DNA of 6,535 bases from Sediminispirochaeta sp. (GCA_011046055.1 DSBN01000006.1:1-6535), one strand, 5' to 3'. Shown: positions 1-6,141, counted from the first letter of the stretch. A program made the numbers and translations. The notes: generated from the letters alone by a model not told the origin.

Positions 1-940
1 GGAGACCCTCACCAACCACCAGCTCGTGGTAAGATATCTGGAAAAACACGCTCCGAGAATCAAACCCGCCGACCACATGGTTGCGGTGACCAGCGAGACC
101 AGTCCTTTGGCGGGGTCCCCGGACTTTCTGACCAGTTTCTACATCGACGACTTCATCGGGGGCCGCTACAGCTCCACCAGCGCCGTCGGTGCGACGGTGC
201 TCTCGCTCTGTTTCGGGGCCGAAGAGTTTCAAAAATTCCTGAACGGAGCTCAAGAAGCCGACCGTTTGGCCCTCAGCTCGGATATCCGGTCCAACGCCGC
301 GCTGATAGACGCCGCCATCGGCGTCTATCTTGGCAACGTCCACGGCTACCGGGTCTCTGCGGTCCTGCCCTACAGCCAAGCCCTGCTGCGCTTTCCCGCC
401 CATCTACAGCAGCTCGATATGGAGAGCAACGGCAAACAGGTGAATCGAGACGGACAGCCGGTAAACTACCCTACGGGGATGGTTATTTTCGGCGAACCCG
501 GAACCAACGGGCAGCACTCCTTCTACCAGCTCCTGCACCAGGGGACCGAACGGGTCCTGCTGCAGTTCATCGGGTTTCGAGAAAACCAGCAGAACCTCGA
601 TTTGAAACAGGACGGCTACAGCAGCCGCCAGAAACTCAACGCCAACCTTGTTGCTCAAATACTGGCCTTCGCCAAGGGTCAGGAGAATCAGAATCCGAAT
701 AAGAACTTCCCCGGAGAGAGGCCTTCCAGTCTCTTGTTCGCCGACGAGTTGAGCCCCGGCGCCCTGGGAGCTCTTTTGGCCCACTATGAAAACAAAGTGA
801 TGTTTCAGGGCTTTTTCTGGAACCTCAACTCCTTCGACCAGGAGGGGGTTCAACTGGGCAAGAAGCTGACCACCCAGTTGCTGAAGGGGCAGACCGAGGA
901 CCCGGTTCTCTCGGCGTATGCCGCGCTGTTTAACTTGTAG
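1..940 (+). CDS. pgi: Glucose-6-phosphate isomerase, C-terminal part (5' end outside window)
   Basis: Interconverts glucose 6-phosphate and fructose 6-phosphate in cytoplasmic glycolysis and gluconeogenesis. The reading frame is open from base 2, where it reads ETLTN. That matches the conserved substrate-loop segment found well inside bacterial Pgi, so the GTG at 26 is an internal codon and the gene starts upstream. Counting from that GTG, family landmarks are GGRYSSTSAVG (45-55), RFPAHLQQLDMESNGK (122-137), the signature GEPGTNGQHSFYQLLHQG (156-173, catalytic base Glu157) and GVQLGK (274-279, conserved Lys279). The C-terminus looks complete. One oddity is that where most Pgi proteins have a conserved His about ten residues before the N-F-F-A-Q segment, this one has S-R-Q-K-L (Arg201). 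As I remember them, chlamydial enzymes also lack this His, so it may be a clade trait and not decay. The gene ends tail-to-tail with the HAD gene, overlapping it by 11 bp. Identification is very secure. Confidence 0.97.
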   Translation, partial: ETLTNHQLVVRYLEKHAPRIKPADHMVAVTSETSPLAGSPDFLTSFYIDDFIGGRYSSTSAVGATVLSLCFGAEEFQKFLNGAQEADRLALSSDIRSNAALIDAAIGVYLGNVHGYRVSAVLPYSQALLRFPAHLQQLDMESNGKQVNRDGQPVNYPTGMVIFGEPGTNGQHSFYQLLHQGTERVLLQFIGFRENQQNLDLKQDGYSSRQKLNANLVAQILAFAKGQENQNPNKNFPGERPSSLLFADELSPGALGALLAHYENKVMFQGFFWNLNSFDQEGVQLGKKLTTQLLKGQTEDPVLSAYAALFNL

Positions 941-1667
941 GGCTGTTGACCACCGCCACTTCGGGGGAGAGCCTATAGATCACATCCTTGCGCTCTATTA
1001 TCAGCACGGCGCGGCTTCTGAGCTGGGGGTTCCGTCTGATATTTTCGACTAGCTCCAAGGTCGGATTGATGGCGATGGGGTGGCCTACCTTTTTGAGCAT
1101 CGACAGATCTCCGTTGGTATCGCCGTAGGCGAAGGTCTGCTCCAAGTCGATGTCGAACTCTTCCACGAACTGCTTCATAGCCCTCTTCTTGCTTGCCGAA
1201 TCCCACATCGGCTGCACCTCGCCGGTGAAGCGTCCCTCCTCGTCGACCAAATACTCGGCTCCGCGGAAGGCGTCGGCATTGAACTTTTTGGCCATCTTCG
1301 ACACCAAGAAATTGGGACTCCCGGAGATGAAAATCACCTTGTGCCCCAGCTCTTGATGTTCCTTGATTCGATCGCGGGTGTACCGGTAGACGATATCGCC
1401 GTTGAGCCGGATCACCTGATTGGAGATGAACTCGAGCTCCTCCTTTTTGTGCCCCCGGAGGGCGTCCACGTAAATATCTATCAGCTCCAGCATGTAGTCC
1501 TCGTAGTCCCGCTCCCGTTTGCGCCACTCCTTGTAGGTGTACTTGACGCTGTAGTGCCAGAGGCGGGGATCGATGACTTCGTAACGGACGAGCTTGCGAA
1601 AATGCTCGATCATCAGGGAGTTCCGGTGGAGGGTTCCGTCGATATCAAAAAAGGCGGCGATATTCAT
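930..1667 (-). CDS. HAD-superfamily hydrolase, subfamily IB (SerB-like phosphatase)
   Basis: A 245-residue cytoplasmic phosphatase of the phosphoserine-phosphatase-like HAD-IB group. All four HAD motifs are visible: motif I FFDIDGT with nucleophile Asp8 and acid Asp10; motif II FISGSP (Ser115); motif III lysine in SASKKR (Lys160/161); motif IV YGDTNGD (Asp183, Asp187). The helical stretch between motifs I and II (about 20-105) fits the C1 cap of type IB enzymes. The substrate is unknown; relatives act on phosphoserine, glycerol phosphate or similar small phosphomonoesters. I chose the ATG at 1667 because family members usually begin only a few residues before the FFDxDGT motif. However, its AAAGGA lies just one base upstream, which is too close for a normal ribosome site. 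An in-frame TTG at 1703 adds 12 residues and has GGGAG at a good distance of 9 nt, so it is a serious alternative. The gene is divergent from the deaminase gene and convergent with pgi. Confidence 0.93.
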   Translation of the reverse strand: MNIAAFFDIDGTLHRNSLMIEHFRKLVRYEVIDPRLWHYSVKYTYKEWRKRERDYEDYMLELIDIYVDALRGHKKEELEFISNQVIRLNGDIVYRYTRDRIKEHQELGHKVIFISGSPNFLVSKMAKKFNADAFRGAEYLVDEEGRFTGEVQPMWDSASKKRAMKQFVEEFDIDLEQTFAYGDTNGDLSMLKKVGHPIAINPTLELVENIRRNPQLRSRAVLIIERKDVIYRLSPEVAVVNSPTS

Positions 1668-1746
1668 GTCCTTTGATCTACCACTGGAGCCGAATGATGT
1701 CAAGACAGCACTCTCCCTTTCGTGTTAGACTCCTATCGGAGGCAGT
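1668..1746. promoter_or_regulatory. Divergent control region between the HAD and deaminase genes
   Basis: This 79-bp gap (43 bp if the HAD gene starts at TTG 1703) must hold or adjoin the start signals for both genes. On + there is a candidate extended -10, TGT-TAGACT (1723-1731), with AAGACA (1702-1707) 18 bp upstream as a weak -35. The predicted transcript would start near 1738, giving a very short leader that begins about at the GGAGG ribosome site (1738-1742, 4 nt before ATG 1747). On -, a TAAAAT hexamer (plus-strand 1753-1758, just inside the deaminase gene) could be the HAD -10, but I see no good -35. A small CTCC-TATC-GGAG inverted repeat (1730-1741) overlaps the deaminase ribosome site. 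Box assignments are by eye. Confidence 0.4.
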
Positions 1747-3024
1747 ATGAATATTTTAATCCAACACGGCATGTACTTCGACGAAACGGACGGGGAGTTG
1801 AGAACCGGAGATATTGCCGTCGCCGGGGGAAAAATTCTCAATCTCGGCGCCGTTCCTTCGGAGTTCCACGCCGATCACATACTCAAAGCCGCGGGCTGTT
1901 TTGTCACTCCCGCCCTGGTCAACGCCCACACCCATCTGGCGATGAGTCTGTTTCGGAACTTAGCCGATGATATGAGCCTTATGGACTGGTTGGAGCACAA
2001 GATCTGGCCCTTGGAAGAAAAGATGGGACCCTCCGAACTCTACTGGGCGTCGATGCTCTCGATGGTGGAGCTTATTCGGGGTGGAGTGACCGCCAGCGCC
2101 GATATGTATTTCGGAATGGACCAGGTCGCTCAAGCGGCTATTGATTCGGGCCTTCGCCTCAACGCCGCGGTGGGATTGACCGGAGACCGAAGGACCGCAC
2201 GGGAGAAACTGCGCTCCTTTCGCGATTTTTTCCATCAGTGGGAAGGCGCCGGAGAAGGACTGATCCGAGTCGACATCGGACCCCACGCCCCCTACACCTG
2301 CGACGACGGATGCTTTGAAGAGGCCGCCGCCTGCGCCGCCGATCTGGACTGCGGAATCCACGTTCATCTGTCGGAGACCGCGGGGGAGGTGGAAGAGACG
2401 AAGAATAGGTTCGGTCTCTCTCCGGTGGAATTGGCCGCCCGGTCTGGTCTCTTCGACCAGCGCTGTATCGCCGCGCACTGTGTTCATGTAGATCGGCAGG
2501 ATATTGAGCTCTTGAACAATAGCAACGTGCACGTGGTGCACAACCCCTCGAGCAACCTAAAATTGGCCAGTGGTTTTGCCCGGGTCAAAGAGATGATGGA
2601 TATGGGGGTAAATCTGGCCATCGGTACCGACGGCTCTTCCAGCAACAACAACCTCAATATGTTCGAGGAGATGCACTTGACCGCCCTGCTGGCCAAGGCT
2701 CTATCCGGCGACCCCACCGCCCTACCGGCGGGACAGGTACTGCGGATGGCCAGCGTCGGCGGAGCCGCGGCCCTAGGACTACCCGAGTCCGGTGGACGAC
2801 TTCGAATCGGAGCTCCCGCGGATATCATCCTGGTCAGGATGGACGGAGTCCATAACTCCCCACTCCACGACCCGCGAGCGGCGATGGTCTACAGCGCCCA
2901 GGCGGCGGATGTGGACTCGGTGATCTGCAACGGTCGGCTGCTGATGGAACGACGCCGGCTGCCGCATTTAGACGAAGTGGAGATCCGGCGTAAGGCCCAA
3001 GAGGCCTTCGAGCATCTGCAATAA
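1747..3024 (+). CDS. mtaD: 5-methylthioadenosine/S-adenosylhomocysteine deaminase family amidohydrolase
   Basis: A 425-residue cytoplasmic metal-dependent deaminase, normal length for the family, that converts MTA or SAH to the inosine analogue plus ammonia. Some relatives prefer 5'-deoxyadenosine or related adenosines, so exact substrate choice is open. The amidohydrolase landmarks are complete: NAHTH (metal ligands His61, His63), MDWLEHKIWPLE (Glu90, substrate pocket), GDRR (Arg148), GPHAPYTC (His180), HVHLSE (metal His207, catalytic Glu210), AHCVH (244-248), HNPSSNLKLASG (265-276) and GTDG (metal Asp295). The C-terminal beta-sandwich ends normally with a SVICNGR segment. ATG 1747 is preceded by GGAGG at 4 nt. 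The stop TAA overlaps an ATG (TAATG at 3022-3026) that opens a 10-codon ORF before the DUF362 gene, so these two genes are probably one transcript. It would recycle by-products of SAM-using enzymes such as methyltransferases and radical-SAM proteins. Confidence 0.95.
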   Translation: MNILIQHGMYFDETDGELRTGDIAVAGGKILNLGAVPSEFHADHILKAAGCFVTPALVNAHTHLAMSLFRNLADDMSLMDWLEHKIWPLEEKMGPSELYWASMLSMVELIRGGVTASADMYFGMDQVAQAAIDSGLRLNAAVGLTGDRRTAREKLRSFRDFFHQWEGAGEGLIRVDIGPHAPYTCDDGCFEEAAACAADLDCGIHVHLSETAGEVEETKNRFGLSPVELAARSGLFDQRCIAAHCVHVDRQDIELLNNSNVHVVHNPSSNLKLASGFARVKEMMDMGVNLAIGTDGSSSNNNLNMFEEMHLTALLAKALSGDPTALPAGQVLRMASVGGAAALGLPESGGRLRIGAPADIILVRMDGVHNSPLHDPRAAMVYSAQAADVDSVICNGRLLMERRRLPHLDEVEIRRKAQEAFEHLQ

Positions 3025-3056
3025 TGTCAAAAATCTACAATGAGGAGAACCAATAG
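3024..3056 (+). other. Ten-codon mini-ORF in the deaminase-DUF362 junction
   Basis: An ATG overlapping the deaminase stop (TAATG) reads MSKIYNEENQ and stops at TAG 3054-3056, one base before the preferred DUF362 start at 3058. The mini-ORF contains the AGGAG that serves the downstream gene. It could carry ribosomes from the deaminase stop to the DUF362 start (translational coupling), or it could be chance. There is no evidence that the peptide itself has a role. Confidence 0.3.
3043..3047 (+). promoter_or_regulatory. Ribosome binding site deciding the DUF362 start
   Basis: AGGAG lies 10 nt before ATG 3058. The upstream ATG at 3040 has no purine-rich site before it and itself overlaps this motif region, so 3058 is the better start. 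The spacing is at the long end of the usual range. Confidence 0.55.
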
Positions 3057-3057
3057 G

Positions 3058-4164
3058 ATGGACGAAATTCTTTTTACCGACATGCAGGCGGAGTTTGGAA
3101 ACTCGTTGGAGAAAAAATTCCGTAAACTACTCAAGAAATCCGCATTCCTGGAGAGCATCAAAGAGGGCGAACTGGTGGCCCTGAAGGTGCACGTCGGCGA
3201 AAGGGGCAATCTGGGATACGTGAACCCCAATTTCGCACGCATCGTGGTCGAAGAGGTCAAAGCGGTCGGGGCAAAACCCTTCCTCACCGATACCAACACC
3301 CTCTACTCAGGGGGACGCCACAACGGCGTTGACCACTCGCTCACCGCCGCGCGGCACGGCTTCACTCTGGCTACCGTTGGTGCTCCCTTCATCGCCGCCG
3401 ACGGCGTCCGGGGTTTGGATTACCGCGAGGTAGCCGTAGCGGGACGGCATTTCAAAAAGGCCAAGCTGGCCGGGGGCATTCTACAAGCCGACAGGATCAT
3501 CCTGCTGAATCACTTCAAGGGCCACATCGAAGCAGGCTTTGGCGGAGCGATCAAAAACCTCTCCATGGGTTGCGCCTCCATCGCCGGGAAGATGGAGCAG
3601 CACGCCGACAGCAAACCGAAGGTAAAAAGCGAAAACTGCACCGGCTGTCGGCAGTGTTACTGGGCCTGTCCTACCGGAGCGATCAGTATGGAGGAGAACA
3701 AAGCGGTGATCGACTACGAGCTGTGCATCGGCTGCGGGCAGTGCGTCGCCGCGTGCAACTACGAGGCCATGCTAGCCGGCGACAGCGCGGACAACCAGAG
3801 TTTCATCCAAAAAGTCACCGAATACGCCTTCGCCGCGGCGGACTATTTTGGGGACAGGGCGTACTACATCAATTTTGCTATCAATATCGCCCCGGATTGC
3901 GACTGCTGGCCCGCCAACGACGTGCCCTTGGTAGAAGATGTGGGGATCCTGGCGGGCGGCAACCCCTTCGCCCTGGACAAGGCTAGCCTCGACCTGGTGA
4001 GCCAAGCGAAGGCACACCGGACCAGCCGTCACTACGACAAGATCCGCGGCGGCCACAACCTCTTTCAGGAGGTCTACCCGGACATACACAGCGACACCAC
4101 CTTCGAGTACGCGATTCAGCAATTCAATGTCTCGTTGGATTATAAGTTGCGCCAGTTGAAATAG
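3058..4164 (+). CDS. DUF362 domain protein with two 4Fe-4S ferredoxin motifs
   Basis: A 368-residue protein of the uncharacterised Fe-S-centre group (DUF362). The N-terminal 1-180 region has the DUF362 pattern: LVALKVHVGERGNLGYVNP (about 39-57), TDTNTLYSGGRHN (77-89), NHFKGHIEAGFGGAIKNLSMG (about 151-171). It is followed by a two-cluster ferredoxin insert with CTGCRQCYWACP (Cys194, 197, 200, 204) and CIGCGQCVAACN (Cys223, 226, 229, 233), enough to bind two 4Fe-4S clusters. After it comes INIAPDCDCWP (Cys281, 283) and VGILAGGNPFALDKASLDLV, segments I recall as typical of the family. There is no signal peptide or membrane segment, so it is likely cytoplasmic. The reaction is unknown; electron transfer or Fe-S chemistry is inference. 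Its position 33 bp after the deaminase, through a stop-start overlap, suggests co-expression. The start at 3058 follows AGGAG; ATG 3040 would add six residues. Confidence 0.94.
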   Translation: MDEILFTDMQAEFGNSLEKKFRKLLKKSAFLESIKEGELVALKVHVGERGNLGYVNPNFARIVVEEVKAVGAKPFLTDTNTLYSGGRHNGVDHSLTAARHGFTLATVGAPFIAADGVRGLDYREVAVAGRHFKKAKLAGGILQADRIILLNHFKGHIEAGFGGAIKNLSMGCASIAGKMEQHADSKPKVKSENCTGCRQCYWACPTGAISMEENKAVIDYELCIGCGQCVAACNYEAMLAGDSADNQSFIQKVTEYAFAAADYFGDRAYYINFAINIAPDCDCWPANDVPLVEDVGILAGGNPFALDKASLDLVSQAKAHRTSRHYDKIRGGHNLFQEVYPDIHSDTTFEYAIQQFNVSLDYKLRQLK

Positions 4165-4198
4165 TTAAAACCCTTCAAAATTTGCCGATAGACTAGGT

Positions 4199-5338
4199 AT
4201 GCGAGGAGTATATCAGAGTCTATCGGCTTTTGTTTTTTTGGTCCTTTTCTCGATCCCGCCGAGCACCATAGCAGCGCAAGAAGAGCTGGAGCTCAGTCCC
4301 GATGACCTGGAGATCGAGCAGAGCCTCGAGGGCGGATACCACCTCTACATACGGGCCAAGGAGGGGATCGGCTCGGTACTTCTGACCGAATCCACCGCCG
4401 ACCCGGAAAAACAGCGCGCCAGCTACGCCTTGCGAAACCCCGAGTACCACCCAGTCAACGGCGAGGAGAGACGAATGCTCGACGGAGAGTTTTTGGATGC
4501 ACCGGAGCGGGGGCACTTCTTCCTCGTCGATTCGACACCAGAACCGCACCCCGATTTCGGCAAGGCTTTTCATATCTTTATCCCCTACGTCGTCGAGTAC
4601 GGATACCCCTGGACCCGGGAGGGAGAACTGCAAGTTTTAGACGGTACCTGGCTCAATATTCGAACCTTCGCCCAGGCCTACGCCAATTACGAGGGCCCTT
4701 TTCGGGACAACCCCTTCATGATGGAACTGGTTCAAATCCCCTCGGAACCGAGGGAAGTCCCCGAAGAGAACTACATGGATGACACTCGCCGCAGCTACCA
4801 GGACATCGCCGACAACAACTCCGGAGAGCTCATCTACGGACGGGGAGGGGAAGACATCATCAACAACGTTCGCGAGGTGATCCGAAAAACCGACGGGAAA
4901 TCTATCGACCTGGTGCTCTGTCTGGATACCACCAAGAGTATGGAAGACGATATTCCCCATCTCCGAGATTCCCTGGTGCCGATGCTTCAGGAAGAGGTAC
5001 GGGGATTCGAAGCCTACCGAATAGGAATACTCTTGTACCGTGACTATTACGAGGCGTATTTGGCTATGCCCTACGATTTCCAAAGCGATTTTGGAAAAGT
5101 TCAAGCCATACTCAACAGGATCAGGGTCTTCGGCGGTCGGGATATCCCAGAGGCCATCTATGAAGCCCTTTACCGGGCACTGGAGTTCTATCCGTGGAAG
5201 TCGGAGAAGAGGTTGATAATTCTGGTGGGCGACGCTCCGCCCCACCCCCGTCCCAGAGGCAAGATCACCAGAGAGATGGTCTTTGAAAAGGCGGGAGATT
5301 TAGGGGTCGAGATCCATCCGATCATTCTTCCCCATTGA
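4199..5338 (+). CDS. Exported von Willebrand factor A (VWA) domain protein
   Basis: A 379-residue protein with an N-terminal signal peptide: hydrophobic core SAFVFLVLFSIPPS (9-22), then a likely signal peptidase I site around TIA-AQ or IAA-QE (25-27). No lipobox cysteine is present. Residues 30-230 are an unrecognised, acidic, aromatic-rich region. Residues 236-379 form a VWA domain: IDLVLCLDTTKSM holds the metal-site (MIDAS) motif in DxTxS form (Asp243, Thr245, Ser247). YRDYY (Asp282), GGRDIPEA (312-319) and ILVGDAPPHP (Asp345) supply the later MIDAS and core-strand positions. The protein ends right after the last VWA strand. It probably binds a protein ligand through a divalent metal in the periplasm; the partner is unknown. 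ATG 4199 has only AGG one base before it, so the ribosome site is poor, but the signal peptide begins correctly there. It lies 34 bp after the DUF362 gene with no terminator between, so it may be in the same transcript. Confidence 0.9.
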   Translation: MRGVYQSLSAFVFLVLFSIPPSTIAAQEELELSPDDLEIEQSLEGGYHLYIRAKEGIGSVLLTESTADPEKQRASYALRNPEYHPVNGEERRMLDGEFLDAPERGHFFLVDSTPEPHPDFGKAFHIFIPYVVEYGYPWTREGELQVLDGTWLNIRTFAQAYANYEGPFRDNPFMMELVQIPSEPREVPEENYMDDTRRSYQDIADNNSGELIYGRGGEDIINNVREVIRKTDGKSIDLVLCLDTTKSMEDDIPHLRDSLVPMLQEEVRGFEAYRIGILLYRDYYEAYLAMPYDFQSDFGKVQAILNRIRVFGGRDIPEAIYEALYRALEFYPWKSEKRLIILVGDAPPHPRPRGKITREMVFEKAGDLGVEIHPIILPH

Positions 5339-5738
5339 GGCTCTCATCGTCGATCCTGTTGAGTATCTTCGCGGTGAGAACCTGGGGCCATCGCGGGAGA
5401 ACGGAAGCCCCTTCTTCGTCGTAATAGCTCAGAAGCTCCTCGAACTGACTGCGAGCTAAATCTTTTTTGCCCTGCTTGTAATTCAAGAAGGCGATTTCGT
5501 ACTTGGCGATCACCACCCGCTGCAAATCTTCGGGGTAGCTATCGATGAAGCTCTGGTAGTAACGTATGGCCAGGGCGTAGTTCCCCTCATCGGAGACCAC
5601 GTTCTGGGCCAGCTGGAAGTACTCCGCTGGATTCAAATCTTCGGGAATCTCTTCCGTAGTGGATGCGCAGGCGCCGAAAAACGCCACTACCACGGTGCTG
5701 AGTAGCCATAGGTAAATTCGATTTTCTCTTCCGTTCAT
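5322..5738 (-). CDS. TPR-repeat lipoprotein, BamD-like
   Basis: A 138-residue small lipoprotein. A charged start (MNGRENR) is followed by a hydrophobic segment (8-21) and the lipobox-like FFGACAS with lipidated Cys24. The -3 residue is Phe, unusual for proteobacteria but tolerated in the relaxed lipoboxes of spirochaetes. After it are helical repeats of TPR character: NPAEYFQLAQNVVSDEGNYALAIRYYQSFIDSYPE (about 36-70; shown here only as a repeat unit) and a second unit near 73-106 with AKYEIAFLNYKQGKKDLARSQFEELL features. This resembles the start of BamD/YfiO outer-membrane assembly lipoproteins, but with only about two repeats it is much shorter, so BamD function is not established. Its stop overlaps the VWA gene stop by 17 bp. 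The gap to the upstream Cys-rich gene is 26 bp, so these two are probably co-transcribed. The ribosome site is weak (GCGAGAG about 10 nt before ATG). Confidence 0.86.
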   Translation of the reverse strand: MNGRENRIYLWLLSTVVVAFFGACASTTEEIPEDLNPAEYFQLAQNVVSDEGNYALAIRYYQSFIDSYPEDLQRVVIAKYEIAFLNYKQGKKDLARSQFEELLSYYDEEGASVLPRWPQVLTAKILNRIDDESLNGEE

Positions 5739-5754
5739 AATTTGTGTACTCTCG

Positions 5755-5773
5755 CCTATAAGTCCTATAAGTC
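5755..5773. repeat. 9-bp tandem repeat across the stop codon of the Cys-rich gene
   Basis: CCTATAAGT occurs twice head-to-tail (5755-5763 and 5764-5772). On the coding (-) strand this is GAC TTA TAG repeated in frame, so the final Asp-Leu-stop of the Cys-rich protein is followed at once by a second Asp-Leu-stop. It looks like a recent 9-bp slippage duplication that is silent because translation ends at the first TAG. Confidence 0.75.
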
Positions 5774-6085
5774 GGAAATTGAATAGACCTCGTCTTTGAT
5801 GGGCAGAGTCTTTTTGAGCTCCCGCAGGAACTCCTTCTCATCGCCCATCGGTTCGTAGCTGTCGCACTCTTCGATGCTTCGCCGTGCCACGGTGAAGTAC
5901 TTGTAGTACTTCTCTCCCCCGAGCTTTTTGACCCATTTGCCCGCCTCGCAGCGAACCCTCAAGGTGTAGTGGTTCCCATCCTCCTGGGAGTTGCGAACCA
6001 ACTTGCAGTGCGCACAGTTGGCACAGTAGATTTTCTTGCTCTTTCCATCCTGTTTTTCAGTTTCACTCGAAGCTGAATCAGCCAT
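5765..6085 (-). CDS. Small Cys-rich putative zinc-ribbon or metal-binding protein
   Basis: I do not recognise a named family. The 106-residue cytoplasmic protein has a Ser/Glu/Lys-rich start (1-18), then YCANCAHCKL with Cys21, Cys24 and Cys27 (C-x2-C-x2-C), then RVRCEAGKW (Cys46) and ECDSYEPMG (Cys74). Five cysteines in this spacing suggest a zinc- or iron-binding knuckle. The C-terminus (80-106) is charged and probably helical. The ATG at 6085 is preferred: G6 lies 4 nt upstream as a ribosome site and a promoter sits at the right distance. An upstream in-frame ATG at 6154 would add 23 residues, overlap the methyltransferase gene and lie upstream of that promoter, so it is rejected. The next gene downstream is the TPR lipoprotein, 26 bp away, likely the same transcript. 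The gene ends in a tandem duplication of its last codons. Confidence 0.82.
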   Translation of the reverse strand: MADSASSETEKQDGKSKKIYCANCAHCKLVRNSQEDGNHYTLRVRCEAGKWVKKLGGEKYYKYFTVARRSIEECDSYEPMGDEKEFLRELKKTLPIKDEVYSISDL

Positions 6086-6089
6086 CAAG

Positions 6090-6101
6090 CCCCCCTTTTT
6101 T
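6090..6101 (-). promoter_or_regulatory. A6G6 tract containing the ribosome site of the Cys-rich gene
   Basis: On the - strand six A (6096-6101) are followed by six G (6090-6095), then CTTG and ATG. The G run is the only purine-rich site before the start and sits 4 nt from it. Slippage in either run would change ribosome-site strength or promoter spacing. Confidence 0.6.
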
Positions 6102-6111
6102 AAACATAAAG

Positions 6112-6141
6112 ATACTAACATGATCGACTTTTTATCGTCAA
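6112..6141 (-). promoter_or_regulatory. Extended -10 promoter of the Cys-rich/TPR lipoprotein genes
   Basis: On the - strand, TTGACG (6136-6141; five of six matches to the sigma-70 -35 box) is followed after 18 bp by TAGTAT (6112-6117; four of six), with TGT directly before it (6118-6120) as an extended -10. Transcription would start near 6105, leaving about 19 nt with the G6 ribosome site before ATG 6085. The -35 lies on the stop codon of the methyltransferase gene, so the promoter is buried in the upstream gene end. Boxes were judged by eye. Confidence 0.55.

Noticed and set aside
404..853. 149-codon open frame on - inside pgi
   Set aside because: It is antisense to clear Pgi motifs, has no recognisable protein features, and arises from the GC-rich codon pattern of the real gene.
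973..1527. 184-codon second - frame inside the HAD gene
   Set aside because: It is a frame-shifted reading of the HAD gene, rich in Arg and Gly, with no motif.
1080..1676. 198-codon open frame on + opposite the HAD gene
   Set aside because: The - strand carries all four HAD motifs in order; the + product is Leu/Val/His-rich shadow sequence with no family resemblance.
1960..2541. 193-codon open frame on - inside the deaminase gene
   Set aside because: It is antisense to intact metal-binding motifs of the amidohydrolase and has no start signal or domain.
3570..3986. 138-codon alternative + frame inside the DUF362 gene
   Set aside because: It is an Arg-rich frame shadow; the main frame carries both 4Fe-4S motifs without interruption.
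4165..4198. Promoter before the VWA gene (TTAAAA, 18 bp, TAGACT at 4189-4194)
   Set aside because: The boxes are weak and would start RNA at about the ATG itself, leaving no leader. Co-transcription with the DUF362 gene is simpler.
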